Source: Candidatus Poribacteria bacterium
GTDB taxonomy: Bacteria > Poribacteria > WGA-4E > GCA-2687025
Reading direction: 5' to 3'
DNA: 64,000 nucleotides
Assembly: GCA_018644665.1 (NCBI GenBank)
Contig: JABGQA010000090.1
Span: forward strand, 124,001-188,000
Shown one piece after another: positions 33,548-42,167 of the stretch; the first letter of the stretch is position 1, and the number at the start of each line of letters is the position of its first letter. The translations under genes and the position numbers were made by a program. The notes under the pieces are model-generated. The model did not search any database, was not told the origin of the DNA, and saw nothing but the letters and a program-made list of their open reading frames with translations.

Positions 33548-34683
33548 GCGCTGTCCGCCGCGACCCGAAGCTCGAACACGTAGACCGTCTCGGTACCGCC
33601 GGCGGTGCGGCTTCGCCGGGAGATCGTGTCCGTCGACGCGATGGTCATCCCACACGCCTGTGCCTGCGCGCGCAGCACGCCGACGGGGTCACTCCCGCGC
33701 GCGGCGGCGATGTCGGACAGTTGCACGAGCGCGACGCCGCCAGCGCGCAGGCGGCCGGGACATCCGGCCAGAAAGTCACGCAACGTCTGGAATCCGGGAT
33801 CGTACCGAGCGACGTCGTACCGGGTCTGCGGCTCACCGTCCAACCACGGGACATTGAACATGACGACATCGAACGCCTCGCCCGGGGTGGCTTCGAACAA
33901 CGGCGCGGGGTCGCGCACCTGGACCACGTCCGACATCCCCGTCAGCGAGACGTTAGCGCGTGCGTTCTCGACGGCATCGGCGCTTACATCCGTCGCCACC
34001 ACCGACCTCGCGCCTAGCTTCGCGGCGAGTATCGCCAACACCCCGGTCCCTGTACCGACGTCGAGGACATCGCTGCCCTGGATTAGGTGCGCGTAGTCGG
34101 TGTACATCGCGGGGACGCTCTGGTCTGTCGGAACGTACACGTGCGGTCGGATTGTCAGGGAATCGCCGATCGCGTCCACCGCGACGCCCTGTCTTGCGCG
34201 TTCCATGTCGGTCAGGATGCGCTGCAGCCGCCGGTACGGGATTAGGTAGTCGCCCGTGGCGGCTGGAAGGTCGAACCAATCCGTCAGGTCGTCCGAGGCA
34301 GGCGCTTCCGACACATTGGGCAGCGTGTGCCCGTCCGCCTCAACCAATAGGCGATGCAGGCGATCCCGCCGCTCCTGCGTGAAGGCCGCGCGCCGCTCGC
34401 GGTGGTCCTCAATCGCCACGAAGTAATCGGACGGCACCAGTTCGCGGTCGAAGCGCTGGCAATACCGGTAGACAGCGTCGACGTAGCGGAACTCACCCCG
34501 CAGAATGACGCCTTCGCCACACGCGATTAGCGCGTGTATCGCCTTGGCCGAGCCCCGCGCGTCGCGAACCGAGCCACGTGCGAACGGGCCCGTGAAAGTT
34601 GCGAACTCGCCTGGGAGTAGGAGCGTGCCGACGTCGGTGTGGACATGGCGTACCGTCGCAGCGGGGCCTGGCGTTGTCGTCAC
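33544..34683 (-). CDS. Class I SAM-dependent methyltransferase, HemK/PrmC-like core
   Basis: 379 residues. The first 200 are an unrecognised N-domain ending in H-V-Y-V-P-T-D-Q-S-V-P. The C-terminal half has the SAM loop V-L-D-V-G-T-G-T-G (206-214), acidic V-A-T-D-V-S, and F-N-V-P-W (276-280) where N-P-P-Y sits in amide- and N6-methylating enzymes of the HemK/PrmC/RsmC type. It therefore probably methylates an amide or exocyclic amine of RNA or protein; PrmC itself is shorter (about 280). Start is GTG 34683 and 32 bp separate it from the preceding glycosyltransferase. Confidence 0.75.
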   Translation of the reverse strand: MTTTPGPAATVRHVHTDVGTLLLPGEFATFTGPFARGSVRDARGSAKAIHALIACGEGVILRGEFRYVDAVYRYCQRFDRELVPSDYFVAIEDHRERRAAFTQERRDRLHRLLVEADGHTLPNVSEAPASDDLTDWFDLPAATGDYLIPYRRLQRILTDMERARQGVAVDAIGDSLTIRPHVYVPTDQSVPAMYTDYAHLIQGSDVLDVGTGTGVLAILAAKLGARSVVATDVSADAVENARANVSLTGMSDVVQVRDPAPLFEATPGEAFDVVMFNVPWLDGEPQTRYDVARYDPGFQTLRDFLAGCPGRLRAGGVALVQLSDIAAARGSDPVGVLRAQAQACGMTIASTDTISRRSRTAGGTETVYVFELRVAADSA

Positions 34684-34715
34684 GGTCGCTCCGCAGTGTG
34701 TGCGATCACTGGCGG

Positions 34716-35756
34716 CTAGGCGGGATCGACGGGCGGCGCGGCCGAGATGACCTCACGTACGACGTATATCGGCTTGCCCTGCGCCTCGTGATACGTGCGC
34801 GTCATGAGTTCGCCAAGGAGGCCCATAGTGATGAATTGCACCCCGACGAAGATCAGGAGGACGCCGAGGAGTAGCATCGGCATGCGCTCCAGTAGCGAGT
34901 AGCTGTCCGGGACCACGAACTTGCCGATGGTGAGCCACCCGCAGATCACCGTCCCGGCAAACCCAGACGCCAGGCCGATGCGCCCGAACACCTGGATGGG
35001 CCGCGTTGCGAAGTTCATCAGGAACGCGATCGTGACGAGGTCGAGCACAACGCGAATCGTACGCGAGATGCCGTACTTGGACCGACCCCACACACGGGCT
35101 CGGTGGTTGACGACCATCTCGGTCGTGTCGGCGCCTATCCAATGGGCCAGGGCCGGGATGAACCGGTGCATCTCGCCGTACAGGCGGATGTTCTCGACGA
35201 CCTCGCGCCGGTACGCCTTGAGCGTGCAGCCGAAGTCGTGAAGCCGAACCCCGGTGATGCGGCAGATGAGCCGGTTCGCCAGGCGTGACGGGAGCTTCCG
35301 CAGCACGAACCCGTCCTGCCGATTCTTCCGCCACCCACTGACAATGTCATACCCCTCGGCCAGCTTGGTCATGAGCATGCCGATGTCCGCTGGGTCGTTC
35401 TGCAGGTCGGCGTCCATCGTGATTATCACGGCTCCCCGGGCGTAGTCGAATCCGGCGCTCATGGCCGCGGTTTGCCCGAAGTTCCGCCGGAACCTGACAA
35501 CGCGCGTCCGCGCGTCGCGCTCGCCGATCTCGCGCAGGACGTCCACGGAGCCGTCCCGCGATCCGTCGTCGACATATACGATTTCGGATGCGTATGGGAG
35601 AACGTCGAGGGCGGCCGTTATCTCCGCGTGGAGGGGGCGCAGATTGTCACGCTCCTCGTACACGGGCACGACAATGGATAGGTCCAGCGCCTCATGCGGG
35701 TCCATACGCGCCAGCTCGGAGGCTGGGCGAGCATCGGCCTTGGTGTCGGTGTCCAT
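34716..35756 (-). CDS. Membrane-bound glycosyltransferase family 2 (DPM/ArnC type)
   Basis: 346 residues with a GT-A domain (S-I-V-V-P-V-Y-E-E, Y-V-D-D-G-S-R-D-G-S, M-D-A-D-L-Q-N-D-P) and R-K-N-R-Q-D, D-F-G-C-T-L-K-A, then two C-terminal membrane helices (about 242-265 and 280-305). This is the architecture of polyprenyl-phosphate glucose, mannose or aminoarabinose synthases, which load a sugar onto a lipid carrier. ATG 35756 is chosen for the AGGGG four to five bases upstream. Confidence 0.87.
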   Translation of the reverse strand: MDTDTKADARPASELARMDPHEALDLSIVVPVYEERDNLRPLHAEITAALDVLPYASEIVYVDDGSRDGSVDVLREIGERDARTRVVRFRRNFGQTAAMSAGFDYARGAVIITMDADLQNDPADIGMLMTKLAEGYDIVSGWRKNRQDGFVLRKLPSRLANRLICRITGVRLHDFGCTLKAYRREVVENIRLYGEMHRFIPALAHWIGADTTEMVVNHRARVWGRSKYGISRTIRVVLDLVTIAFLMNFATRPIQVFGRIGLASGFAGTVICGWLTIGKFVVPDSYSLLERMPMLLLGVLLIFVGVQFITMGLLGELMTRTYHEAQGKPIYVVREVISAAPPVDPA

Positions 35757-35801
35757 GCGTCCCCTCGGTCCCACAGGATTCTAGCCGTGGCGCCGCGCGC
35801 C

Positions 35802-35807
35802 TACAAT
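35802..35807 (+). promoter_or_regulatory. Candidate -10 box before the GT2-TPR gene
   Basis: TACAAT spans the first possible ATG (35806) of the following gene. If it is a -10 box, translation must start further downstream, at 35902. Confidence 0.3.
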
Positions 35808-35901
35808 GGCCGAGGGCGATATCGGTGAGGTTGATCGGCATCGGTCGCCGGGGATACGATGTAGCGACGCACAGTGGACCGCACCCCCGGACCCAGCTCC
35901 C

Positions 35902-37926
35902 ATGGCCGCCGCAGATCTCAACACGAGCGACTCAGACGGCCCTGGCATCGACGCCAGCCTCGCGGCGCACGCCGCCTGGAGCCGGACGGAGCAGCGACTC
36001 GCGCAGGCGGCCGACATGGCCGCAACCGGCAACCGGCCTGCCGCACTGTCGCTGTACCGACGCACGGTCGAGGCCGACGACAATGCCCCGCTCGCGCTGC
36101 TGCACTTCGCGCAGATGCTGTGGGCGGAGGGATCGCGAGCGGAAGCCGCAGAGGCCGCGGTGTCCGCGTACGAACTGGGGCTGAACCAGCCAGAGGTAGT
36201 CACGACAGTCCAGGGGTTCCTAAGGGGTCTTGGTGACGCTGGAGGCAGCTCTGCAGCGCCCCTTCGCGCGCGATTCGAGCACGCGTTTGCCGCGCGAGAG
36301 CCGACAGTGGCGCTCGCGATGATCGCGAAGGACGAGGAGGAGCACCTGCCGGGATGCCTCGCGTCCGTCGACGGATTGGTGAGTCAGATCGTGCTGGTAG
36401 ATACGGGGTCCGCAGACAGCACAGTGGAGATCGCGAAGAGCCATGGCGCGGAGGTGCACCGTTTTCCATGGACGGACGACTTCGCGGCCGCCCGGAACGT
36501 GTCGCTGCGGCACGTCACGGCGGATTGGGTCTTGTGGCTGGACGCCGACGAGGAGTTGCTCCCCGAGAGCCACGGGCCTCTGCGCGCCCTGCTGCGTGAT
36601 CCCGAAGCGGCCGCCGCGCACCTCTGCATCCACAACCTGATGGGGGACCGCACGGTGTCGTTCCTCACGACGAGGCTGTGGCGCCACCACCCGACGGTCC
36701 AGTTCCGCCAGCCCATCCACGAGCAGATCCTGTGGTCAGTCGCGCCGTACGCACGGCGGTATGGCCGGCGCGTTGTGGAAGCGCGCGAGGTCGTCATCCG
36801 TCACTACGGCTACCAGCCGACAGTTGCGGCGAAGCGCGGCAAGGAAGCGCGCAATATGGCCCTGCTGGAGAAGCTCGTCCGCGATGAGCCGGCGAACGCG
36901 TACGCCCTTTTCCACTATGCGAGCGCGCTGCGGGAGATGGGCAAGCTCGACGAGGCGCTCGATGCGTTCGAGAAGTGGGAACCGATGGCGTTGGCGGAAG
37001 ACACCAGCCAGGTGCATTGGCTGCGGGTCGGGTTCGCGAACTACGCGGCGGCCCTTAACGTGGCGGAGCGGTACGATGACTCGTCGCGGCTGTTGGCCAG
37101 GGCCGAAGAGAAGTGCGGACGCGGCGCCAGCTTCCACTACCAGCGGGCGCTTGCCCTCCACCGTCTGGGTAGGAACGAGGCGGCGTTGGCGCAGATGGAA
37201 GCTGCACACTCCGCGACCCGAGACGTCAGCGCGTCCGTGGAGAGCGTGGACTTCCAGCCTATGCTTGTGCCGATGCTGACGGCCGAGATATACGCGGCAC
37301 TGGGTCGCGAGGATGAGGCGCGTAAGCTCTTCTCGGAAGCGCTGGAGATGGCGCCCGATGACCCTTCGCCACGGGTCAGTCTGGCCCGCCTGGACATCGC
37401 TGTTGACGAACTCGATTCGGCTGCGGCGCACCTTGCAGCGGCGTTGGATTCCCAACCCGACGCGCCGTTGACACTGACAACGCTCGCGCAGGTGGAGCTG
37501 TACCGCCGGAACCTCGACAAGGCCGTGTCGCTGCTTCGGACGGCGGCATCGACCGACGCAAGCGGCGAGGCCGGGCGGCTACTCGGGGAGGCGCTGCTCA
37601 TGGCCGGCGACACCGACGGCGCGTTCGACGCGTGGGAAGAGGCCGAACAGGTCAAGGCGGCCGCAGCCGCCCGCGCCCTAATCGACGGCGCCGCAGGAGG
37701 AAGCGACCCCCTCGGAACGCTCGACGCGAGCGAGGTCGAGGCGTTCTGGACCCTCGTAGGCAAGGTAGCCGCCCTCAGCGCAGGCGCGGACATCCCCGGC
37801 GGAGATCTGGTCGTGCGGTTCGCCGGTCGCGCGGCCGGCGACACCGCGGTACGCGCGGATCTGATGCGCGTGTTCCTGAAGCACCGCTTCCGAGCCGGCA
37901 TCGACGCTATCCGCCAGACAACGTAG
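35902..37926 (+). CDS. Glycosyltransferase family 2 with flanking TPR repeats
   Basis: About 674 residues. Helical TPR-like repeats (20-100) precede a GT2 domain (about 130-330: L-A-M-I-A-K-D-E-E, V-D-T-G-S-A-D-S-T, F-A-A-A-R-N, W-L-D-A-D-E-E), followed by many more TPR units (340-610, e.g. A-L-F-H-Y-A-S-A-L-R-E-M-G). This is the layout of SunS/WaaE-like soluble glycosyltransferases, some of which glycosylate peptides or proteins held by the TPR arm. The ATG at 35806 overlaps a -10-like TACAAT, so ATG 35902 is preferred although its ribosome site is weak. The acceptor is unknown. Confidence 0.8.
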   Translation: MAAADLNTSDSDGPGIDASLAAHAAWSRTEQRLAQAADMAATGNRPAALSLYRRTVEADDNAPLALLHFAQMLWAEGSRAEAAEAAVSAYELGLNQPEVVTTVQGFLRGLGDAGGSSAAPLRARFEHAFAAREPTVALAMIAKDEEEHLPGCLASVDGLVSQIVLVDTGSADSTVEIAKSHGAEVHRFPWTDDFAAARNVSLRHVTADWVLWLDADEELLPESHGPLRALLRDPEAAAAHLCIHNLMGDRTVSFLTTRLWRHHPTVQFRQPIHEQILWSVAPYARRYGRRVVEAREVVIRHYGYQPTVAAKRGKEARNMALLEKLVRDEPANAYALFHYASALREMGKLDEALDAFEKWEPMALAEDTSQVHWLRVGFANYAAALNVAERYDDSSRLLARAEEKCGRGASFHYQRALALHRLGRNEAALAQMEAAHSATRDVSASVESVDFQPMLVPMLTAEIYAALGREDEARKLFSEALEMAPDDPSPRVSLARLDIAVDELDSAAAHLAAALDSQPDAPLTLTTLAQVELYRRNLDKAVSLLRTAASTDASGEAGRLLGEALLMAGDTDGAFDAWEEAEQVKAAAAARALIDGAAGGSDPLGTLDASEVEAFWTLVGKVAALSAGADIPGGDLVVRFAGRAAGDTAVRADLMRVFLKHRFRAGIDAIRQTT

Positions 37927-37969
37927 ACGCCGTTTGCGTCCATCCGACACCCGAACCAGGGAGAGAGTC

Positions 37970-38872
37970 ATGTCCAAACCTACTATAGGCTTCATCGGCC
38001 TTGGCATCATGGGCGCACCGATGGCGAGGAACCTCATCGAGGCGGGGTATTCGCTGACCGTCTGGAACCGCAGCCGGGCGAAGGTCGACGCCGTCGCGGC
38101 CTTAGGCGCGACCGCCGCGGGCTCAGCGAAGGAGGTCGCCGCGAACTCCGAAATCATCGTCACCATCGTCACAGACTCGCCCGATGTCGAGCTTGTCGCG
38201 CTCGGCCCCGACGGCGTCATCGAGGGAGTGGCGTCGGGCAGCATACTCATCGACATGACGACCATGTCGCCAGCGATCACACGCGACATCGCTGAGAAGC
38301 TAGGCGAGAAGGGCGTCGAGATGCTCGACGCCCCTGTCAGCGGCGGGGACATCGGCGCGCAGAACGGGACGCTTTCTATCATGGTCGGAGGGCCCACGGC
38401 GGCGTTCGATCGCGCGCTCCCGTTGTTCGAAGTGATGGGCCAGAACATCGTCCACGCCGGCGAGGAGAACGGCCTCGGACAGTACGTGAAGCTGTGCAAC
38501 CAGATCGCCGTCGTCGGCAACCTGCTGGCGATGTGCGAGGCCGTGGCTCTTGGCAAGCGCGCCGGGCTGGATCTGGACAAGATGATCGCGGCGATTAGTA
38601 AGGGCGCGGCCGGCTCGTGGGCGCTGCTCAACCTCGCTCCACGGGTCGCGAAGGGCGACTGGGAGCCCGGCTTCATGGTGGACCTGCAGCAGAAGGACTT
38701 GCGCCTCACGCTGGAAGCCGCCGCCGAGTTGGACCTGCCACTTCCAGGCACGGCGCTTGTGAACAACCTGTTCCGCTCAGTCCAGCGCGCTGGTATGGGA
38801 CGCAAGGGCACGCAGTCGCTCATGTACGCGCTTGAGCAACTCGGCGGGTTCAAGGTAGTCGAGGACGAATGA
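37970..38872 (+). CDS. Beta-hydroxyacid dehydrogenase (3-hydroxyisobutyrate / tartronate semialdehyde reductase family)
   Basis: 300 residues with NAD(P) site [12 protein letters not shown] (7-18), W-N-R-S at the cofactor-specificity loop (favouring NADPH), substrate loop D-A-P-V-S-G-G, and catalytic Lys in Y-V-K-L-C-N-Q. The family reduces tartronate semialdehyde, succinic semialdehyde or 3-hydroxyisobutyrate. GGGAGAGAG precedes the ATG. It overlaps mnmG by 4 bp (ATGA). GarR-like glycerate formation would fit uronic-acid breakdown in this window, but substrate choice is not readable. Confidence 0.87.
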   Translation: MSKPTIGFIGLGIMGAPMARNLIEAGYSLTVWNRSRAKVDAVAALGATAAGSAKEVAANSEIIVTIVTDSPDVELVALGPDGVIEGVASGSILIDMTTMSPAITRDIAEKLGEKGVEMLDAPVSGGDIGAQNGTLSIMVGGPTAAFDRALPLFEVMGQNIVHAGEENGLGQYVKLCNQIAVVGNLLAMCEAVALGKRAGLDLDKMIAAISKGAAGSWALLNLAPRVAKGDWEPGFMVDLQQKDLRLTLEAAAELDLPLPGTALVNNLFRSVQRAGMGRKGTQSLMYALEQLGGFKVVEDE

Positions 38873-40797
38873 CGAGCTACGAGACACGGTATGACGTCAT
38901 AGTCGTCGGCGGCGGGCACGCGGGCGCCGAAGCCGCCCTCGCCGCCGCGCGGATGGGCGCTCGCACCCTCCTGCTGACGATGAACCTCGACACCATCGGC
39001 CAGATGTCCTGCAATCCCGCCATCGGCGGACTCGCCAAGGGGCATATGGTCAAGGAGATAGACGCCCTCGGCGGCGAGATGGCCCGGAATACCGACGCCA
39101 CTGGTATCCACTTCCGCCAACTGAACACCAAGAAGGGCCCAGCGGTGCGCGCATCGCGGGCTCAGGCCGACAAGAAGGACTACCAGTTCCGCATGAAGCA
39201 CGTCGTGGAGTCCCAGGAGCTCCTCGACGTGAAGATGGGAATGGTTGACGACATCGTTACGTCGGATGCCCCGCGCAAGCGCGTCGACGGTGTGCTTACG
39301 AAGACCGGGATGCTCTACCACGCCCGGTCGGTCGTGATGACAACAGGGACATTCCTTCGGGGCTTGGTCCACGTCGGCACGTTCCAGCAGCAGGCTGGCA
39401 GGGCTGGCGAGGGGTCGGCGGAGCACGCCTCGAAGGGCCTCGCGCGTCTCGGGTTCACGATGGGGCGCCTGAAGACGGGAACACCCCCTCGGGTGAACGC
39501 GCGGAGCCTCGACTTTATCGCGATGGAGCCGCAGCCGGGCGACCCCCTTCCCCGACCGTTCTCATTCGCGACAGCGGCCATCGCGCAGACGCAGATCGAC
39601 TGCTACCTGGCGCGCACCACCGCCAAGACGCATCGGATTATCGAGGGGAACCTGCACCTGTCTGCGATGTACTCCGGCCAGATCCAGGCGAAGGGGCCCC
39701 GGTACTGCCCGTCCATCGAAGACAAGATCGTGAAGTTCCCGGACAAGGAGAGCCATCAGATCTTCGTCGAGCCAGAGGGGCGGATGACCCAGGAGGTGTA
39801 CCTCAACGGCATCAGCATGAGCCTGCCCGAGCCAACACAACTCGACATCGTACGCTCCGTCCCGGGCATGGAGCGCGCGGAGATCATGCGTCCCGCGTAC
39901 GCGGTCGAGTACGACTACGCCGACCCGACACAGCTCACACCGTGGCTGGAGACGAAGTCCGTAGAAGGCCTGTTCTTCGCGGGTCAGATTAACGGCACCA
40001 CCGGATACGAGGAGGCCGCCGGGCAGGGAATCATGGCCGGGATCAACGCAGTCTTGCGCGCGCGCGGCGAGGATCCTGTCATCCTCGATCGCTCGCAGGC
40101 TTACATCGGGGTGCTCATCGACGACCTTGTGACGAAGGGCACCCAGGAGCCGTACCGGATGTTCACGTCGCGCGCGGAGTACCGTCTGCTGCTGCGTGAG
40201 GAGAACGCCGACCTCCGTCTGACGCAGTTGGGGCGCGACATCGGGCTCGTGGACGACCGCGCATACGGGCGCTACACGGAGAAACGAGCACGCATCTCGG
40301 AGGAGACGGAGCGGCTGCACGCGGTAAGAGCCCCGGCGTCTGACGGCGTGCAGGAGTACCTCCGCTCGAGGAACTCCTCCCCGTTGCGGGAACCGGTGCC
40401 GCTTGCGGATCTCATACGCCGGCCCGAGCTGGATTATGGTCTGGTGACCTCGCTGTTCCCGCCAGGTACGCCGTTGCCGCGCGGCGCGGCCGAGGAAGTC
40501 GAGCAGTCCCTGAAGTATGCAGGCTACATATCCCGACAGAATTCGCAGATCGCGCAGTTCAAGAAGCTCGAGGGCTGGCGCATACCCGACGACATGGAGT
40601 ACCGGGACATTGCAGGGCTTCGCCGGGAGTCGCGCGAGAAGCTCGCAGCGGCGCGGCCGGTGTCGTTGGGTCAGGCTTCGCGCGTGTCCGGAGTGTCGCC
40701 TGCGGACATCTCCGCCCTGATGGTGATTCTGCAAGGTCGGGCTAGAGCCCGGGCCGCCGACCCCGCGACTGCCGCGTCCGTCGCCGCCGGCGAGTGA
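38869..40797 (+). CDS. mnmG: tRNA uridine-5-carboxymethylaminomethyl modification enzyme MnmG (GidA)
   Basis: 642 residues. FAD-binding [10 protein letters not shown] (13-22), the two GidA signatures around [13 protein letters not shown] and [16 protein letters not shown], active-site C-N-P-A-I-G-G near 45, and a C-terminal helical domain for MnmE binding. With MnmE it installs the cmnm5 group on wobble uridine 34. Full length and intact. mnmE and rsmG, frequent neighbours elsewhere, are not here; instead it is coupled to a dehydrogenase. Confidence 0.96.
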   Translation: MTSYETRYDVIVVGGGHAGAEAALAAARMGARTLLLTMNLDTIGQMSCNPAIGGLAKGHMVKEIDALGGEMARNTDATGIHFRQLNTKKGPAVRASRAQADKKDYQFRMKHVVESQELLDVKMGMVDDIVTSDAPRKRVDGVLTKTGMLYHARSVVMTTGTFLRGLVHVGTFQQQAGRAGEGSAEHASKGLARLGFTMGRLKTGTPPRVNARSLDFIAMEPQPGDPLPRPFSFATAAIAQTQIDCYLARTTAKTHRIIEGNLHLSAMYSGQIQAKGPRYCPSIEDKIVKFPDKESHQIFVEPEGRMTQEVYLNGISMSLPEPTQLDIVRSVPGMERAEIMRPAYAVEYDYADPTQLTPWLETKSVEGLFFAGQINGTTGYEEAAGQGIMAGINAVLRARGEDPVILDRSQAYIGVLIDDLVTKGTQEPYRMFTSRAEYRLLLREENADLRLTQLGRDIGLVDDRAYGRYTEKRARISEETERLHAVRAPASDGVQEYLRSRNSSPLREPVPLADLIRRPELDYGLVTSLFPPGTPLPRGAAEEVEQSLKYAGYISRQNSQIAQFKKLEGWRIPDDMEYRDIAGLRRESREKLAAARPVSLGQASRVSGVSPADISALMVILQGRARARAADPATAASVAAGE

Positions 40798-40836
40798 CCG
40801 TCTGCCGCCGCCCGCACGCTATCGGAGGAACACGCC

Positions 40837-42141
40837 GTGCTGACGCTCCTTGCTTCCCTCATATCCGTGGGCGCGTCGGCTGTCGCGATCGAGCCGGGCG
40901 ACGCTCCCATCTTCGAGGCGTTCCTCGAGCACGTGGAAGGCACGGCGTCGTACTGCACGCCCGAGCGACTCGCGGAGTTCGCCGCGCAGCCGGAGGACAT
41001 CGTCTGGCAGGCCTCGAAGTACATCCGTATGCCGCTCACAGCGTACCGACTCACTGGGGACGCCGCCCATCTCGATGACTTCGTGACGCGCATGGGCGCG
41101 CTGTACGACGAGCTGGAGCCAGGGCCGGATGGCTTTCTAGGCTGGTACGGCCTGCCGCTCGACCTGTTCAGACATCCTGATCACCCCGACCGTTGGTCTG
41201 ACGTGATCCTCACATCGTTCGTCGTCGCTGGCCTCGCGGCTGAATTCGCCGTGACGATACGTGACGGCGGCGAACTTGAAGCCCGACACGCGGCGTCGGC
41301 TGCGCGGTACGTGGATATCGCCACGCGGCATCTCGTCGCGAAGTGGGACGCACGCGAGCGATACCGCGACCTCGGCGCGCACGGCGCGGTCTACATCACG
41401 AACGACCGGTTGGCGCCGGTGAAGGCGGACCTGACCCAACCCCACAACAAGCACAGCAAGATCGGCGCGGCCCTCGTTAAGCTGCATGCCGCGACCGGAG
41501 ACGAGGAGTACCTCACGAAGGCCGTGAAGCTGGGGGGACGGTACAAGCGTTCGTTGACGCTCGCGGACGACCGGTACATGTGGAACTACTGGGATCCGGC
41601 GGGGGCGTGGGACATCCGGGTCGACGACCACGGGCGGTGGAAGCACTGGATCGGAGCAGAACACCGCGGTGGCTACTACTCGCTCTCGCTGTCTCAGGCT
41701 GTGTTGCTCTACGAGCATGGTCTCGTCTTCGACGACGAAGACATCGCGCGGTTCGTGCGCACGCAGGTTGAGGTCTGCTGGAACGGCGACGTTGAGAACC
41801 CCACGTGGCGTCGTGTCAACGGCGAAGAGATGGACCAGTCGTACTTGTGTTCGGCCCTCGCCGCCTACGACGAATCCGTCCACGAACTGGCATTCGGCGC
41901 GGCAGCGACCGCCCGCCGGATCGAGCAGCGCGAGCACGGCTGGCACGGAGGCGTCGTCGCGGGCGACTGGCTGGAGATGAAGTACGTCACGGTACCGGAA
42001 TGGGCCACCGAGGGCCCGTCCGACGCAGCGGCGACTGCTGCCTACCGCGCGTCCGACACAGGCAGCCGCCTGCTCGCCGAGATGTCAGCGCCCGTAACCG
42101 GCGGCGGGTACGAGGCGCCCCAGACCCCACCCATCCGATGA
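40837..42141 (+). CDS. Secreted alpha/alpha-barrel-like protein of unknown function
   Basis: 434 residues with a short signal-like start (M-L-T-L-L-A-S-L-I-S-V-G-A-S-A). It is rich in paired helices and aromatics: W-Q-A-S-K-Y-I-R-M-P-L-T-A-Y, G-W-Y-G-L-P, N-K-H-S-K-I-G-A-A-L-V-K-L-H-A-A-T-G, M-W-N-Y-W-D-P-A-G-A-W-D. The pattern resembles six-hairpin glycosidases, polysaccharide lyases or glucuronyl epimerases, but no catalytic set is certain. GTG 40837 has GGAGGAA seven bases upstream. The stop overlaps an upstream ATG of the next gene, so the two are likely partners. Confidence 0.6.
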   Translation: MLTLLASLISVGASAVAIEPGDAPIFEAFLEHVEGTASYCTPERLAEFAAQPEDIVWQASKYIRMPLTAYRLTGDAAHLDDFVTRMGALYDELEPGPDGFLGWYGLPLDLFRHPDHPDRWSDVILTSFVVAGLAAEFAVTIRDGGELEARHAASAARYVDIATRHLVAKWDARERYRDLGAHGAVYITNDRLAPVKADLTQPHNKHSKIGAALVKLHAATGDEEYLTKAVKLGGRYKRSLTLADDRYMWNYWDPAGAWDIRVDDHGRWKHWIGAEHRGGYYSLSLSQAVLLYEHGLVFDDEDIARFVRTQVEVCWNGDVENPTWRRVNGEEMDQSYLCSALAAYDESVHELAFGAAATARRIEQREHGWHGGVVAGDWLEMKYVTVPEWATEGPSDAAATAAYRASDTGSRLLAEMSAPVTGGGYEAPQTPPIR

Positions 42142-42167
42142 TGTGGACTCGAACGGAGGGACGCGCA

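Noticed and set aside
37678..39426. A 582-codon minus-strand reading frame across the dehydrogenase gene
   Set aside because: It spans three real plus-strand genes with clear motifs and has low-complexity Ser/Ala/Pro composition.
27376..40400. A 16-base identical string TGCGGGAACCGGTGCC in the methionine leader and inside mnmG
   Set aside because: One 16-mer match is expected by chance in 64 kb of biased sequence, and the second copy is in conserved coding sequence.
39562..40734. A 390-codon minus-strand reading frame within mnmG
   Set aside because: MnmG is unambiguous on the plus strand.
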